A stretch of DNA of 64,000 bases, taken from contig NZ_KB899500.1 of assembly GCF_000378245.1 (NCBI RefSeq), positions 1-64,000 on the forward strand, in the 5' to 3' direction. Positions 19,112-29,196 of the stretch are shown here, piece by piece (the first letter of the stretch is position 1; each line of letters opens with the position of its first letter). Position numbers and translations under genes: made by a program. Origin of the DNA: Aromatoleum toluclasticum ATCC 700605. GTDB taxonomy: Bacteria > Pseudomonadota > Gammaproteobacteria > Burkholderiales > Rhodocyclaceae. The notes beneath the pieces were generated by a model, which had not been told where the DNA came from, searched no databases, and saw only the letters and a list, made by a program, of their open reading frames with translations.

Positions 19112-21169
19112 CTACTTGGATTCGGTGAAGATGCCCTGATCATCGGGTGGCAGCCGCGGGTAGCGCACGTAATCCACAAGCGCGCGCACTTCCGGCGGAG
19201 GCGGCGGGGTGAGCAGGCTGACGACGACGATGGTGAGGAAACCCAGCGGCACGCCAAACACACCGCTCGAAATCGGATTGATGTCGAACCACGCGTTGTC
19301 CATCGAGCCACCGAAAAAGGCGTGCGTGCGAACGAAATAGTAGATCGTGACCGCGGGGCCGGAGAGCATGCCGGCGACCGCGCCTGGCCGATTCGCCCGC
19401 TTCCAGAAGATTCCCAGCACCAGTGCGGGGAAGAATGCCGCCGCGGCGATGGAGAATGCCAGGCCGACCATGAAGAGGATGTTGTCCGGACGGAGCGAGG
19501 CGACCCACGCGGCGACGACGGCAACGACCAGGAGCTGCGATTTCGAGATGACGAGGCGGCGCTGCGTGCTCGCGCGCGGGTTGATGACCTTGTAGTAAAG
19601 GTCGTGCGACAACGCATTCGAAATGGTGAGCAGCAGGCCGTCAGCCGTCGACAGCGCCGCAGCCAGGCCGCCGGCGGCGACCAGGCCCGAAATGACGTAA
19701 GGCAATCCCGCGATCTCGGGGGTAGCGAGCAGGATAACGTCGGTATTGAGGCTCAGCTCGGCGAGTTGCAGGATGCCGTCGCCGTTGATGTCCTCGATGT
19801 TGACCATGCCGACCTTGCCCCACGAGACGAGCCAGTTCGGCAACATCGCGATGCTGCTGCCGATGAGATTGTTGTACACCTCCCACTTCGCGAACACCGC
19901 GTAGGCCGGTGCCGTGACGTACAGCAGGAAGATGAAGAACAGCCCCCAGAACACCGACTTGCGCGCCTCGACCACCCCGGGGGTGGTGTAGTAGCGCATC
20001 AGCACGTGCGGCAGCGCGGCGGTGCCGACCATCAGCACGAACACGAGCGCGAGGAAGTTGTTGCGCGCGACTTGGCGCTGCTCGGGCGTTTCGCCGGGAT
20101 GAGCCTGGGCATGGCGCGGCGGCGGACGCGAGCGCTCGATCGCCTCGACGCGCGCGCGTTCCCACAACTGGCGAGCCTGATCCGGCGTGCGCGGCAAATC
20201 GCGCAGGGCCCGCTCCGTGTGCGCGATGTCGCGCGCGGCCGCGTTGTTCAGGCGCAATTGGTTGAGGCGCTCGATGAGCTCGCGCCGCTCCGCGGCGAGT
20301 GAATCCGGCAGATGGGCAATTTTGGCGGCGTAGTCTCCGGCGCGCTGGGCGAACTGTTTGCGCACGGCGACTTCGGCCTCGTCGGCAAACAGCTCGTTCT
20401 CCTTCTCCGAGAGTTTGCCGAGCACCGTACCGTACATCACCGGCGCGACGGGCACGCCGGTGACCTTGTATGAAAGGATCGTGACCGGTACGAGATACGC
20501 GACGATCAGGATCACGTACTGCGCAACCTGGGTCCAGGTGACCGCACGCATGCCGCCGAGGAAGGAGCACACCAGGATGCCCGCCAGCCCGACGAAGAGC
20601 CCGATCTCGAACTCGACACTGACGAAGCGGCTGGTGATCAGCCCGACCCCGTAGATCTGCGCGACCAGGTAGACGAAGCTGGCGACGACCGCGGCTACCA
20701 GGCCCACGACACGCGCCGCGTTGCCCTGGTAGCGCGCACCAAGGAAGTCGGGAATCGTGTATTGGCCGAACTTGCGCAGGTAGGGAGCGAGCAGCAGCGC
20801 GACGAGCACGAAGCCGCCCGTCCAGCCGGTGACGAAGGCGAGTCCCTCGAAGCCGGTGAAATACAGCGTGCCGGCGAGGCCGATATACGAGGCGGCGCTC
20901 ATCCAGTCCGCCGCCGTCGCCATGCCGTTGAACATGGCAGGCACGCGACGCCCGGCGACGTAGTATTCGGACACGTCGGCGGTGCGGCTCATGACGCCGA
21001 TGCCTGCGTAGATGGCGATGGTTGCGAACAGGAAGACATGGCCGATCACGCCCGGCGACATGCCCATTTTTTCGCCGATCGCCAGAAACCCGACGAAGCT
21101 GATGAAGCTGACCGTGTACCAGAGGTAGTAGCGGCGCAGACGGCGCGCGAAAGGGGACGGTCCGGTCAT
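19112..21169 (-). CDS. Sodium:solute symporter, acetate-permease (ActP/VC_2705) type
   Basis: A 685-aa inner-membrane SSS-family protein. The N-terminal half has the YYVAGRR and WMSAASYIG motifs of acetate/pyruvate-type symporters. A long hydrophilic insert (about residues 255-335, rich in Glu and Arg) separates two membrane blocks, as in the VC_2705 subfamily. It is the last gene of the minus-strand run that begins with the small membrane protein at 26776, near acs, supporting uptake of acetate or another short acid. Confidence 0.85.
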   Translation of the reverse strand: MTGPSPFARRLRRYYLWYTVSFISFVGFLAIGEKMGMSPGVIGHVFLFATIAIYAGIGVMSRTADVSEYYVAGRRVPAMFNGMATAADWMSAASYIGLAGTLYFTGFEGLAFVTGWTGGFVLVALLLAPYLRKFGQYTIPDFLGARYQGNAARVVGLVAAVVASFVYLVAQIYGVGLITSRFVSVEFEIGLFVGLAGILVCSFLGGMRAVTWTQVAQYVILIVAYLVPVTILSYKVTGVPVAPVMYGTVLGKLSEKENELFADEAEVAVRKQFAQRAGDYAAKIAHLPDSLAAERRELIERLNQLRLNNAAARDIAHTERALRDLPRTPDQARQLWERARVEAIERSRPPPRHAQAHPGETPEQRQVARNNFLALVFVLMVGTAALPHVLMRYYTTPGVVEARKSVFWGLFFIFLLYVTAPAYAVFAKWEVYNNLIGSSIAMLPNWLVSWGKVGMVNIEDINGDGILQLAELSLNTDVILLATPEIAGLPYVISGLVAAGGLAAALSTADGLLLTISNALSHDLYYKVINPRASTQRRLVISKSQLLVVAVVAAWVASLRPDNILFMVGLAFSIAAAAFFPALVLGIFWKRANRPGAVAGMLSGPAVTIYYFVRTHAFFGGSMDNAWFDINPISSGVFGVPLGFLTIVVVSLLTPPPPPEVRALVDYVRYPRLPPDDQGIFTESK

Positions 21170-21233
21170 GCGGACAGCCGTCCATTCAAGCAGCGCACAA
21201 CAGGCCCCGGCGCGCGCCGCAAGGAGTCAGCGT

Positions 21234-23405
21234 TCAATACTTGACCCTCGCGTAATACGACTTCTCGGCCGCCTCGCGCGCCTGGCGAAGAGTGCGGATG
21301 CCCATTGCCGCCAGCAACGGAATCATCTTCAGGAAGACCTCGGCGGTGACGATCGCATCGCCCAGAGCCGTGTGGCGTCCGAGGATGGGCAGGTTGAGCC
21401 GTTCGGCGATCGCCTCGAGGCGGTGCGACTCCTGGTTCGGATGAATGACGACGGATAGCAGCAACGTGTCGAGCACGGGCTGGTCGAAGCGGATGCCGGT
21501 CGCCTCCTCCTTCAGTTGCAGGAAACGCATGTCGAACGCCGCGTTGTGCGCGATCAGCACGGTATCCTCGGTAAACGCGTGAAAAGCCGGCAGCACCGCC
21601 TCGATGGTGGGCTGGTTCTTGAGCATGCCCTGCGTGATGCCGTGGATCTGCACCGACTCCGGCGGCAGGTGGCGGCAGGGATCGACGAGTTGCTCGAACG
21701 ACTCCTGACGCAGCAGCTTGCCATTGACGATGCGGGTCGCGCCGATCTGGATGATCTCGTCGCCCTGCGAGGGGTTGAGCCCGGTCGTTTCCGTGTCGAA
21801 GACGGTATAGGTCAGCTCGCTGAGCAGCCGGTCGTCGAGCGCGCGCGACCTGTCGGACCAGTTGAAGAGGTCGAAGTCGTAGTATTCCGGCCGGCTTTCG
21901 CCCCTCAGGATCGTCGCCTCGTCGAGCTGTTCCTGCGGCACGGCGGCAGGCAGCAGAATGCGGAAGAACGCGCGGTGGCGAACCTTCTCGCGCTCGAGCC
22001 ACATCTCGCCGTCGTGACGCTCGATCACGTCGCGCACCGTCAGCGGGCTGACCTCATCGGCGAAACGCATCGCTTCGAGTTCCCAGCTCATCACCGTCTC
22101 GGTGCTCATCGCCTGGCCCGACCAGATCAGGTCGAGGTGGACCAGCCGCCCCGCGGCGGGTGTCAGGCGGAAACGCACCTCGCGCACCTCGAACTCGTCC
22201 GAGAGGCGGCTCGCCAGATACGTCAGGGCCTGCAGCAGCGAGAAGCTGTCGACCTTGACCCACAGCGCCTCGTCGACCTCCTCCAGCTTCGTCGGAAGCT
22301 TGACGACATTCTCGATGCGCCGCTGCGCCGCGGCGATCAGGTCCGCCCCGAGCATCTCCTCGAGCGGCCAGCGCGCCTTGAGGGAGTCGGCGAATTCGTT
22401 GGCGGTCTCGTCGAGGCGCGTGCTCATTCCCCGCACCTCGTCGCGGATTACAGTGCGGAAGCGCTCGCGCAGCTCTTCCTGCAGGTCCGGGTATTCGAGC
22501 ATCTCGGCCGCGGCACGCACGTTGGCGAGTGCCGCGCGGTTGCCTTCCGTGAGCGTGTGCAGCATCTGGTCGCGCTTCGATTCGGTCTCGAAGGTGCGCG
22601 TGATGTTGTCGAGCATCAGGATGAAGCCGGTGATGGCCCGCTCGTCGCCCTCCCCTTGCGCAACCGAAAGCACCGGCGCCATCTGCGCGCGCAGGAGCTG
22701 GCCCGCGCGTGTCGTGGTCACGAAATTGGCGACCGGCTGTGCCGCACTGCGCCGCAGGCGATGCTGGATGCTTTCCAGCGCATGATTGACGAGGTTGCGC
22801 TCGAAGACCGCATAGATCGAGCGTCCGAGCCCGATCAGCTCGCCGCCGCCGGCAACCGCAGGCGTGTCCGACAAGGCGCGGAACTGCTGTCGTGCCCGGT
22901 GGTTGTAGAGCAGGATGCGGCCGTCGAGGTTGCACACGACGACGCTTTGCGTGAGTTCCGACATCAGCGCGGCGAGGCGGTTCTTTTCCTCCTCCACGGA
23001 GTGCTTCGCCTGGGCGATCTGCGCCTCGACGTCCTGCAGCAGCTCGTCGCGCTGTTGCGCCAGGACGTTGACCGCGTGCGCGAGCGCCTGCACCTCAGGC
23101 GGCCCCTCGGGCTTGACGCGGAATTCGCGGTTGGCGCCGTGCATCAGCTTGAGGTGCTCATCCATGCGCAGGAGGCCCCGCACATAGTGCCGGAACAGGT
23201 TGCGCACGACAGCCATTCCGGCCGTGAAACCCATGATGGTCATCAGCGCACCCAGCGGCAGGTGCGGCACAACCACGTCGATCAGCCGTGCCCGGTCGGC
23301 CTCGCCCGCCTCCAGCCACACCAGCCCCACAGTCACGACGAAGGGGCCGGTCATCAGCAACGCAAGAATGCAGACCGCAAGGATGAAGCGCGCACGAGCG
23401 GTCAT
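21234..23405 (-). CDS. Membrane HAMP/PAS sensor with degenerate kinase fused to DnaQ-type 3'-5' exonuclease
   Basis: A 723-aa unusual fusion. Two membrane helices (about residues 7-30 and 50-70) are followed by a HAMP-like segment, coiled coil, a PAS domain (about 150-270) and a kinase-like core. The expected phospho-His position is occupied by R-A-A-L-A-N-V-R-A-A-A-E-M-L, and no G-box is seen, so it is probably catalytically dead. From about residue 531 there is a complete DEDDh exonuclease: F-D-T-E-T-T-G-L, I-H-G-I-T, H-N-A-A-F-D-M, and H-T-A-L-G-D-A. It resembles the DNA polymerase III epsilon family. The gene is 3 bp from the response-regulator gene, so the operon links it to acetate signalling. 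Related fusions occur in betaproteobacterial acetate clusters; the role is unknown. Confidence 0.82.
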   Translation of the reverse strand: MTARARFILAVCILALLMTGPFVVTVGLVWLEAGEADRARLIDVVVPHLPLGALMTIMGFTAGMAVVRNLFRHYVRGLLRMDEHLKLMHGANREFRVKPEGPPEVQALAHAVNVLAQQRDELLQDVEAQIAQAKHSVEEEKNRLAALMSELTQSVVVCNLDGRILLYNHRARQQFRALSDTPAVAGGGELIGLGRSIYAVFERNLVNHALESIQHRLRRSAAQPVANFVTTTRAGQLLRAQMAPVLSVAQGEGDERAITGFILMLDNITRTFETESKRDQMLHTLTEGNRAALANVRAAAEMLEYPDLQEELRERFRTVIRDEVRGMSTRLDETANEFADSLKARWPLEEMLGADLIAAAQRRIENVVKLPTKLEEVDEALWVKVDSFSLLQALTYLASRLSDEFEVREVRFRLTPAAGRLVHLDLIWSGQAMSTETVMSWELEAMRFADEVSPLTVRDVIERHDGEMWLEREKVRHRAFFRILLPAAVPQEQLDEATILRGESRPEYYDFDLFNWSDRSRALDDRLLSELTYTVFDTETTGLNPSQGDEIIQIGATRIVNGKLLRQESFEQLVDPCRHLPPESVQIHGITQGMLKNQPTIEAVLPAFHAFTEDTVLIAHNAAFDMRFLQLKEEATGIRFDQPVLDTLLLSVVIHPNQESHRLEAIAERLNLPILGRHTALGDAIVTAEVFLKMIPLLAAMGIRTLRQAREAAEKSYYARVKY

Positions 23406-23408
23406 CCG

Positions 23409-23780
23409 TCAGCGCTCCGCGAGCATGCTGCGCACGCGCTCCACGAGTTCCTTGGTCGAGAACGGCTTGGTCATGTAAGCGTCGGCCCCGAGGGCAAGCC
23501 CCTTCGCGACCTCGGTGTCGCGCCCCTTGGCCGTAAGCATCAGGATGCGCACCGACTGCAGCTCCGGATTGGACTTCACCTCCTGACACACCTCGAACCC
23601 GCTTTTCTTCGGCATCATCACGTCGAGCAGCACGAGATCGGGCTTTTCGGCACGGATGCGCCGCGCCGCCTCGTCGCCGTCGTTGGCGACGCTCACTTCG
23701 TAGCCCTCGCGCTTCATGAGGAACTCGAGTGAAATGACGATGTTCTGCTCGTCGTCGGCAATCAATATTTTTTTGGCCAT
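23409..23780 (-). CDS. Single-domain CheY-like response regulator
   Basis: A 123-aa receiver-only protein. The acidic pocket (I-A-D-D-E), phospho-acceptor Asp53 (L-L-D-V-M-M-P), Thr83 and Lys105 (T-K-P-F) are all present. No output domain, so it acts by protein contact or phosphotransfer. It lies 25 bp downstream of the SSS-histidine kinase gene, its likely partner, and 3 bp upstream of the exonuclease fusion. Confidence 0.9.
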   Translation of the reverse strand: MAKKILIADDEQNIVISLEFLMKREGYEVSVANDGDEAARRIRAEKPDLVLLDVMMPKKSGFEVCQEVKSNPELQSVRILMLTAKGRDTEVAKGLALGADAYMTKPFSTKELVERVRSMLAER

Positions 23781-23805
23781 GCTCTCCCCTTTCCTTCTTT
23801 ATATT

Positions 23806-26565
23806 CTAAGTCATTGCGTGGTCCGGGCCGTCGCCGGCCTCGGGCGACAGGGGCAGGACGAAGCTGAAGGTCGCACCTTCGCCAGCCCTTGACTGAACCC
23901 ACAGCCTGCCGCCGAAGTGCTCCACGATCTGCCGGCTGATCGGCAGTCCCAGTCCCGTGCCCTGCGGACGCGAATGCTCGTCGCCGCCCTGGCGGAACTT
24001 CTCGAAGATCACCCCAAGCTGCCCGGGCGCAATCCCCGGACCGTTGTCGGAGACATCGACGCGAAGCTGTCCCGCTTCGCATGACAGCCGCACACGCGCT
24101 ACCCCGGCATCATCCGGCACGAACTTCGCGGCATTCGAAATCAGGTTCAGCAACACCTGCAGCACGCGGTCGTGGTCGGCACGCAGGTGCGGCGCCTGGT
24201 CGGGAAGATCGAGTTCGAGCACCGCGCCGCGGTCGCGGAAAAGCTGTTCGGTGGTTTCCACCGCATGACCGACCAGTTCGCGCATGTCGATGTCGGTGTT
24301 GTGCCATTCGGCATGCCCCGACTCGATCTTGGCCATGTCCAGAACCTGGTTCACCAGACGCGTGAGGCGCTCCGTCTCGGACACGATGATTCCGAGGAAG
24401 CGCATGCGATCCTTGAGATCGATCTCCGGATCGTCGAGCAGCATCTCTGAAAACGCGCGGATCGAGGTCAGCGGCGTGCGCAGCTCGTGCGTCACCGAGG
24501 ACATGAAATCGTCCTTGAGGCGGTCGAGCTCCTTCAAGCGCTCGTTGGCGGCCCGCAACTCGGCCGTCGCCTCTTCCAGCGCCTGCGACTTCTCCTCCAG
24601 CTCGCGCGAATAAGCGCGCACCTGCGAGGCCTCGTCGAGGATATCCATCACCTCGTCCAGCCCGAGCGGCTCTTCCTGCACCACCGATGACACCATCACG
24701 CGCGCCGAGGCGCTGCCGATCGCGCCGGCGAGCTGGGTTTCGGCGAACTGGACCAGACCGGCGTCCGGCTTCAGCTCGTCGATACGGGCAAGGCCACGCT
24801 CGCGCGCATAGGATTCGAACATCCGCCGTGCGCGCTCTGCGCCAAGGAAGCGCGCCACGAGCGGCTGCAGATCCTGAACCTGCGCGCTGCCGCGCCAGAA
24901 AGTCGCCGGGGCGTCCTGGCCGCGGCTGAAGACGTCGACGAAGAGCGTCGCCTGGGTGGCCTCCTGCCCCGTCGGGACGCGCGCGAGCGATACCAGCACG
25001 TAGCACGCGATGTTCGCAGTCAGGCTCCAGAAGAGCGCATGACTGATGCTGTCCAGCCCGGCAAGGCCGAAAAGCTGTTCCGGCTGCAGGTATTCCAGGC
25101 CGAAGAGCCCGTTGTCGAGAAAGGACCGGTCTAGCCAGCCCGACTTCGCCACGGACGGCAGCATCAGCGTGTAGGCCCATACGACGAAGCCCGCCAGCAG
25201 GCCCGCGAACGCGCCTTCCCGGGTGCCACCGCGCCAGTACATCCCGCCCAGCATCGCCGGTGCGAACTGCGCGACCGCGGCGAAGCTGATAAGTCCGATG
25301 CTCACCAGCGCGTAGGCCTCGCCGGCAAGACGGAAATACAGGTAGCCCAGCAGCAGTACGACGACGATCGCACCGCGCCGAATGCCAAGCAGAAGCCCGG
25401 TGAGGTCAGGATGATCGCTGCGCTTGAAGCGCTCGGTGCTCAACAGCAGCGGCATCACGAGGTCATTGCACACCATCGTCGACACCGCGATCGTCTCGAC
25501 GATGACCATGCCCGTCGCAGCGGAAAGACCGCCGATGAAGGCCAGCAGCGCGAGCGCCCGTTCGCCGTGCGCCAGCGGCAGGGAAAGCACGAAGGTGTCC
25601 GGGTCCACGGTGCCGCGCCCGAAATACAGCAGGCCGCCGAGTGCGATCGGCAGCACGAAGATGTTGATCAGCAGTAGATAACCCGGAAAAAGCCAGACTG
25701 CACGGCGCAGGTGCTGCTCATTCACGTTTTCGACGACGGTCACCTGGAACTGACGCGGCAGGAAAATCACCGACAGCATTGCGAGCAGCGTGAGCGCGAA
25801 CCACCCCCCGTAGCCCGCGGAGCTCGCGGTCTTGAGGCTCAGCAGCGGCGCCAGCTCCGGGTTTGCGAAGGCGCGCGCGAAGATGTCGCCGAAACCCTCA
25901 TAGACTCCCCAGGTGACGAATCCGCCGATGACCAGGAAAGCCAGCAGCTTGACCACCGATTCGAACGCGATCGCCGCGACCATACCTTCATGGCGCTCAG
26001 CCGCATCGAGGTGGCGCGCACCGAACAACACGGTGAAGAGGGCGAGCGTCAGTGCGACGTAGAGCGTGCCGTCGTTGAACCAGCTCGACGCGGCGAAGGG
26101 AAAGACGCCGCTGTCGTCGCTGCCGGTAAGCACCGAATAGCCGCTGGAGATCGCCTTCAGCTGCAGGGCGATGTAGGGAACCATGCCGACCACGGCGATG
26201 ATGGTCACCAGGCCGCCAAGGAGATGGCTCTTGCCATAGCGGCTCGCAATGAAGTCGGCGATCGACGTAATGCGGTAGGTGCGCGAGATGCGGATCATCT
26301 TCAGCAGCACCAGCCATGACAGGCTCATCGCGAGTGTCGGCCCGAGATAGATCGGCAGGAACCACACCCCGCCGGATGCCGCGCGCCCGACGCTGCCGAA
26401 ATAGGTCCATGCGGTGCAGTACACCGCGAGCGACATCGCGTAGGTCCACGGATTGGCGATGATCGAACGCCCCTGCTCCGCTCGCCGGTCGCCATACCAG
26501 GCGACCGCGAACAGCAACAGCAGGTACGCGAACGATGCGGCGACTACGACGGTGCCCGACAGCAT
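23806..26565 (-). CDS. Hybrid SSS-transporter / sensor histidine kinase (CrbS-like)
   Basis: A 919-aa protein starting at 26565 (MLSGTVVVAASFAYL) after a strong GAGGAGG site. The first ~500 residues are a sodium/solute-symporter fold with about thirteen membrane segments. A STAC-like linker and coiled coil follow, then a catalytic kinase with H-box (T-H-E-L-R-T-P-L), N-box (N-L-I-S-N-A-A-K-F), and G-boxes (D-N-G-P-G-I; G-T-G-L-G-L-P-I). CrbS proteins of this architecture control acetyl-CoA synthetase in Vibrio and Pseudomonas; adjacency to acs supports the same role here. No receiver domain is fused. Confidence 0.88.
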   Translation of the reverse strand: MLSGTVVVAASFAYLLLLFAVAWYGDRRAEQGRSIIANPWTYAMSLAVYCTAWTYFGSVGRAASGGVWFLPIYLGPTLAMSLSWLVLLKMIRISRTYRITSIADFIASRYGKSHLLGGLVTIIAVVGMVPYIALQLKAISSGYSVLTGSDDSGVFPFAASSWFNDGTLYVALTLALFTVLFGARHLDAAERHEGMVAAIAFESVVKLLAFLVIGGFVTWGVYEGFGDIFARAFANPELAPLLSLKTASSAGYGGWFALTLLAMLSVIFLPRQFQVTVVENVNEQHLRRAVWLFPGYLLLINIFVLPIALGGLLYFGRGTVDPDTFVLSLPLAHGERALALLAFIGGLSAATGMVIVETIAVSTMVCNDLVMPLLLSTERFKRSDHPDLTGLLLGIRRGAIVVVLLLGYLYFRLAGEAYALVSIGLISFAAVAQFAPAMLGGMYWRGGTREGAFAGLLAGFVVWAYTLMLPSVAKSGWLDRSFLDNGLFGLEYLQPEQLFGLAGLDSISHALFWSLTANIACYVLVSLARVPTGQEATQATLFVDVFSRGQDAPATFWRGSAQVQDLQPLVARFLGAERARRMFESYARERGLARIDELKPDAGLVQFAETQLAGAIGSASARVMVSSVVQEEPLGLDEVMDILDEASQVRAYSRELEEKSQALEEATAELRAANERLKELDRLKDDFMSSVTHELRTPLTSIRAFSEMLLDDPEIDLKDRMRFLGIIVSETERLTRLVNQVLDMAKIESGHAEWHNTDIDMRELVGHAVETTEQLFRDRGAVLELDLPDQAPHLRADHDRVLQVLLNLISNAAKFVPDDAGVARVRLSCEAGQLRVDVSDNGPGIAPGQLGVIFEKFRQGGDEHSRPQGTGLGLPISRQIVEHFGGRLWVQSRAGEGATFSFVLPLSPEAGDGPDHAMT

Positions 26566-26575
26566 CCCCGCCTCC

Positions 26576-26776
26576 TCAACGCGCGCCACGCTCCGCGATC
26601 CACGCGACCACGGCGATCAGCGCAGCCCAAACGATGAACAGGCACGCCCAAAGCATCGGCATGCCGAAGAAGGGTTCGGACCTGTCCAGCAGGGACAGCA
26701 CGGGATAGTTGAACAGCAACGCTCCGCCCAGGAACGCTGCAACGAGCCTCTGACCAGCCAGACCTCTGCGCATCAT
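26576..26776 (-). CDS. Small two-helix membrane protein upstream of the SSS kinase
   Basis: A 66-aa protein with two hydrophobic segments (R-L-V-A-A-F-L-G-G-A-L-L-F-N-Y-P and L-W-A-C-L-F-I-V-W-A-A-L-I-A-V-V) separated by a conserved-looking S-L-L-D-R. Small proteins like this commonly precede SSS-family transporters and kinases and may act as accessory subunits. Its stop is 10 bp before the kinase start, and it follows the acs terminator, so it begins the operon 26776 to 19112. Confidence 0.7.
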   Translation of the reverse strand: MMRRGLAGQRLVAAFLGGALLFNYPVLSLLDRSEPFFGMPMLWACLFIVWAALIAVVAWIAERGAR

Positions 26777-26854
26777 GTCTCCCTCATGATGACGATGGCT
26801 ACCCGGAGTATACCGGTGCCCGCCGGGGACCCCGCGACGCAGTCCCTCGAGGAG

Positions 26855-26880
26855 AAAAAAAAGGCGCGCTTGCGCGCGCC
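26855..26880 (-). terminator. Intrinsic terminator of acs
   Basis: On the minus strand a GC-rich stem (GGCGCGC / GCGCGCC) is followed by eight T residues, about 95 bp past the acs stop. It separates the acs transcript from the downstream sensor operon. Confidence 0.85.
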
Positions 26881-26973
26881 TTCTCCTCCTCCCACCGCCG
26901 GCTCGCGCCGGCTTGCCTCAATTATTCTTATGCGGGGCCGATCTCTTGCGGACCGGTCGCCCGTCATGACGGG

Positions 26974-28947
26974 TCAGCTCGCGGATTGCTTGAGCTGTTC
27001 CAGGATCGCCGGATTCTCGAGGGTCGACGTATCCTGGGTGATCTCCTCCCCCTTCGCCAGCTGACGCAGCAGCCGGCGCATGATCTTGCCCGAACGGGTC
27101 TTCGGCAGGTTCTCGCCGAAACGGATGTCCTTGGGCTTGGCGATGGGCCCGATCTCGTGACCGACCCAGTTCTGCAGGTCCTTGATCATCGCCTTGGCCT
27201 CTTCACCGGTCGGACGCGCGCCCTTCAGCACGACGAAGGCGACGATGGCCTCGCCGGTCAGGTCGTCCGGACGGCCCACGACGGCGGCCTCGGCAACCTT
27301 CTCGTGCGCAACGAGCGCCGATTCGATTTCCATCGTGCCCATGCGGTGGCCCGAGACGTTCAGCACGTCGTCGATACGGCCGGTGATCGTGAAGTAGCCG
27401 GTGTCCTTGTCGCGGATCGCGCCGTCGCCGGCGAGATACAGCTTGCCCTTGAAGTCGTCCGGGTAATAGGACTTCCTGAAGCGGTCGGGATCGCCCCAGA
27501 TCGTGCGGATCATCGCGGGCCACGGACGCTTGACGACGAGGATGCCGCCCTGGCCGTTCGGCACTTCGGTACCGGTCTCATCGACGACGGCAGCGATGAT
27601 GCCCGGGAAGGGCAGCGTGCAGGAGCCCGGCACCAGCGGCGTCGCACCCGGCAGCGGGGTGATCATGTGGCCGCCGGTCTCGGTCTGCCAGAAGGTATCG
27701 ACGATCGGGCAACGGCTGCCGCCGACGTTCTCGTAGTACCACTCCCACGCAGCCGGGTTGATCGGCTCGCCAACCGAACCGAGGATGCGCAGGCTGGAGA
27801 GGTCGTACTTGGTCGGATGCACGGCCGGGGTGTTGTCTGCGGCCTTGATCAGGGAGCGGATCGCGGTCGGCGCGGTGTAGAAGACGCTGACCTTGTGGTC
27901 CTGGATCATCTTCCAGAAGCGGCCGGCATCCGGGTAGGTCGGCACGCCTTCGAACACGATCTCGGTCGCGCCGCAGGCGAGCGGACCGTAAGTGATGTAG
28001 GTGTGGCCGGTGACCCAGCCGATGTCCGCCGTGCACCAGAAGACGTCGTTCGGCTTGATGTCGAACGTCCACTTCATGGTCAGGATCGCATGCAGCAGGT
28101 AGCCGCCGGTCGAATGCTGGACGCCCTTCGGCTTGCCAGTGGAGCCCGAAGTGTAGAGCAGGAACAGCGGATGCTCGGCATCGACCCATTCCGGCTCGCA
28201 CGTCTCGGCCTCGCTGGCGCAGACGTCGTGGAACCACTTGTCGCGGCCCTCTACGATGTTGCACGCGCCGCCGGTGCGCTGGACCACGACGACGTTCTTG
28301 ATGCTTTCGCAGCCACCCATGCCGAGGGCTTCGTCGGCGATCGGCTTCAGCGGGAGCGCCTTGCCGCCGCGGAACTGGCCGTCGGAGGTGATCAGTGCAA
28401 CGGCGCCGGCATCGTTGATGCGGTCGCGCAGAGCCTGGGCCGAGAAGCCGCCGAAGACGATCGAATGGGTCGCACCGATACGGGCGCAGGCCTGCATCGC
28501 GACGACGCCTTCGATGGACATCGGCAGGTAGATGACTACGCGGTCGCCCTTCTTGACGCCCATGTTGCGCAGCGCGTTGGCGAACTTGCAGACGCGGGAC
28601 AGCAGATCCTTGTAGGTGACGCGGGTCACATCGCCGCCGTCGGCTTCGAAGATCAGCGCGACCTTGTCGCCCAGGCCGTTATTGACGTTGCGATCGAGGC
28701 AGTTGTAGGAGACGTTCAGCTGACCGTCGGCGAACCACTTGAAGAAAGGGGCGTTGCTCTCGTCGAGGACCTGGGTGAAAGGCTTCTTCCACTCAACCAT
28801 CTCGCGGGCCTGACGCGCCCAGAAGCCCTCGTAGTCGTCCTCGGCTTCCTTGCACAGCGCACGGTAAGCGTCCATACCCGAGACCGCGGCATTCCTGACG
28901 ATCTCTTCCGACGGGTAATACAGACGGGGCTGCTGTTCGTTCGACAT
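26974..28947 (-). CDS. acsA: Acetyl-CoA synthetase (AMP-forming)
   Basis: A 657-aa enzyme converting acetate, ATP and CoA to acetyl-CoA. Motifs: [11 protein letters not shown] (ATP loop), the W[11 protein letters not shown] region, and [13 protein letters not shown] hinge. The C-terminal [11 protein letters not shown] holds the lysine that is acetylated for inhibition in the family. A GAGGAG ribosome site precedes the ATG. It is close to a CrbS-like kinase and an acetate-type symporter, so regulation by that system is likely. Divergent from fumarase with a 249-bp shared upstream region. Confidence 0.95.
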   Translation of the reverse strand: MSNEQQPRLYYPSEEIVRNAAVSGMDAYRALCKEAEDDYEGFWARQAREMVEWKKPFTQVLDESNAPFFKWFADGQLNVSYNCLDRNVNNGLGDKVALIFEADGGDVTRVTYKDLLSRVCKFANALRNMGVKKGDRVVIYLPMSIEGVVAMQACARIGATHSIVFGGFSAQALRDRINDAGAVALITSDGQFRGGKALPLKPIADEALGMGGCESIKNVVVVQRTGGACNIVEGRDKWFHDVCASEAETCEPEWVDAEHPLFLLYTSGSTGKPKGVQHSTGGYLLHAILTMKWTFDIKPNDVFWCTADIGWVTGHTYITYGPLACGATEIVFEGVPTYPDAGRFWKMIQDHKVSVFYTAPTAIRSLIKAADNTPAVHPTKYDLSSLRILGSVGEPINPAAWEWYYENVGGSRCPIVDTFWQTETGGHMITPLPGATPLVPGSCTLPFPGIIAAVVDETGTEVPNGQGGILVVKRPWPAMIRTIWGDPDRFRKSYYPDDFKGKLYLAGDGAIRDKDTGYFTITGRIDDVLNVSGHRMGTMEIESALVAHEKVAEAAVVGRPDDLTGEAIVAFVVLKGARPTGEEAKAMIKDLQNWVGHEIGPIAKPKDIRFGENLPKTRSGKIMRRLLRQLAKGEEITQDTSTLENPAILEQLKQSAS

Positions 28948-29196
28948 ACTGACCTCTCCTCAACTATTCAAAGTAATTGAAGCGCCCTGCAGGGCCGACC
29001 GGTCGAGCCGGTCTTATGTATCGTTCGCTGAAGACGCCGCCTTCGCGATCTGGTCGGCATTTAAGGCTGTCTATCTTACACAGGACTTACACCCGCACAC
29101 CGTGGAACATTGCCCATTCCGGTGGAACGACGCTCCCCCGGGCTGCTAGAATTGCGCCCCTACCTAGTGACCCGGCCTTACCTGGAGAGATGCCCC

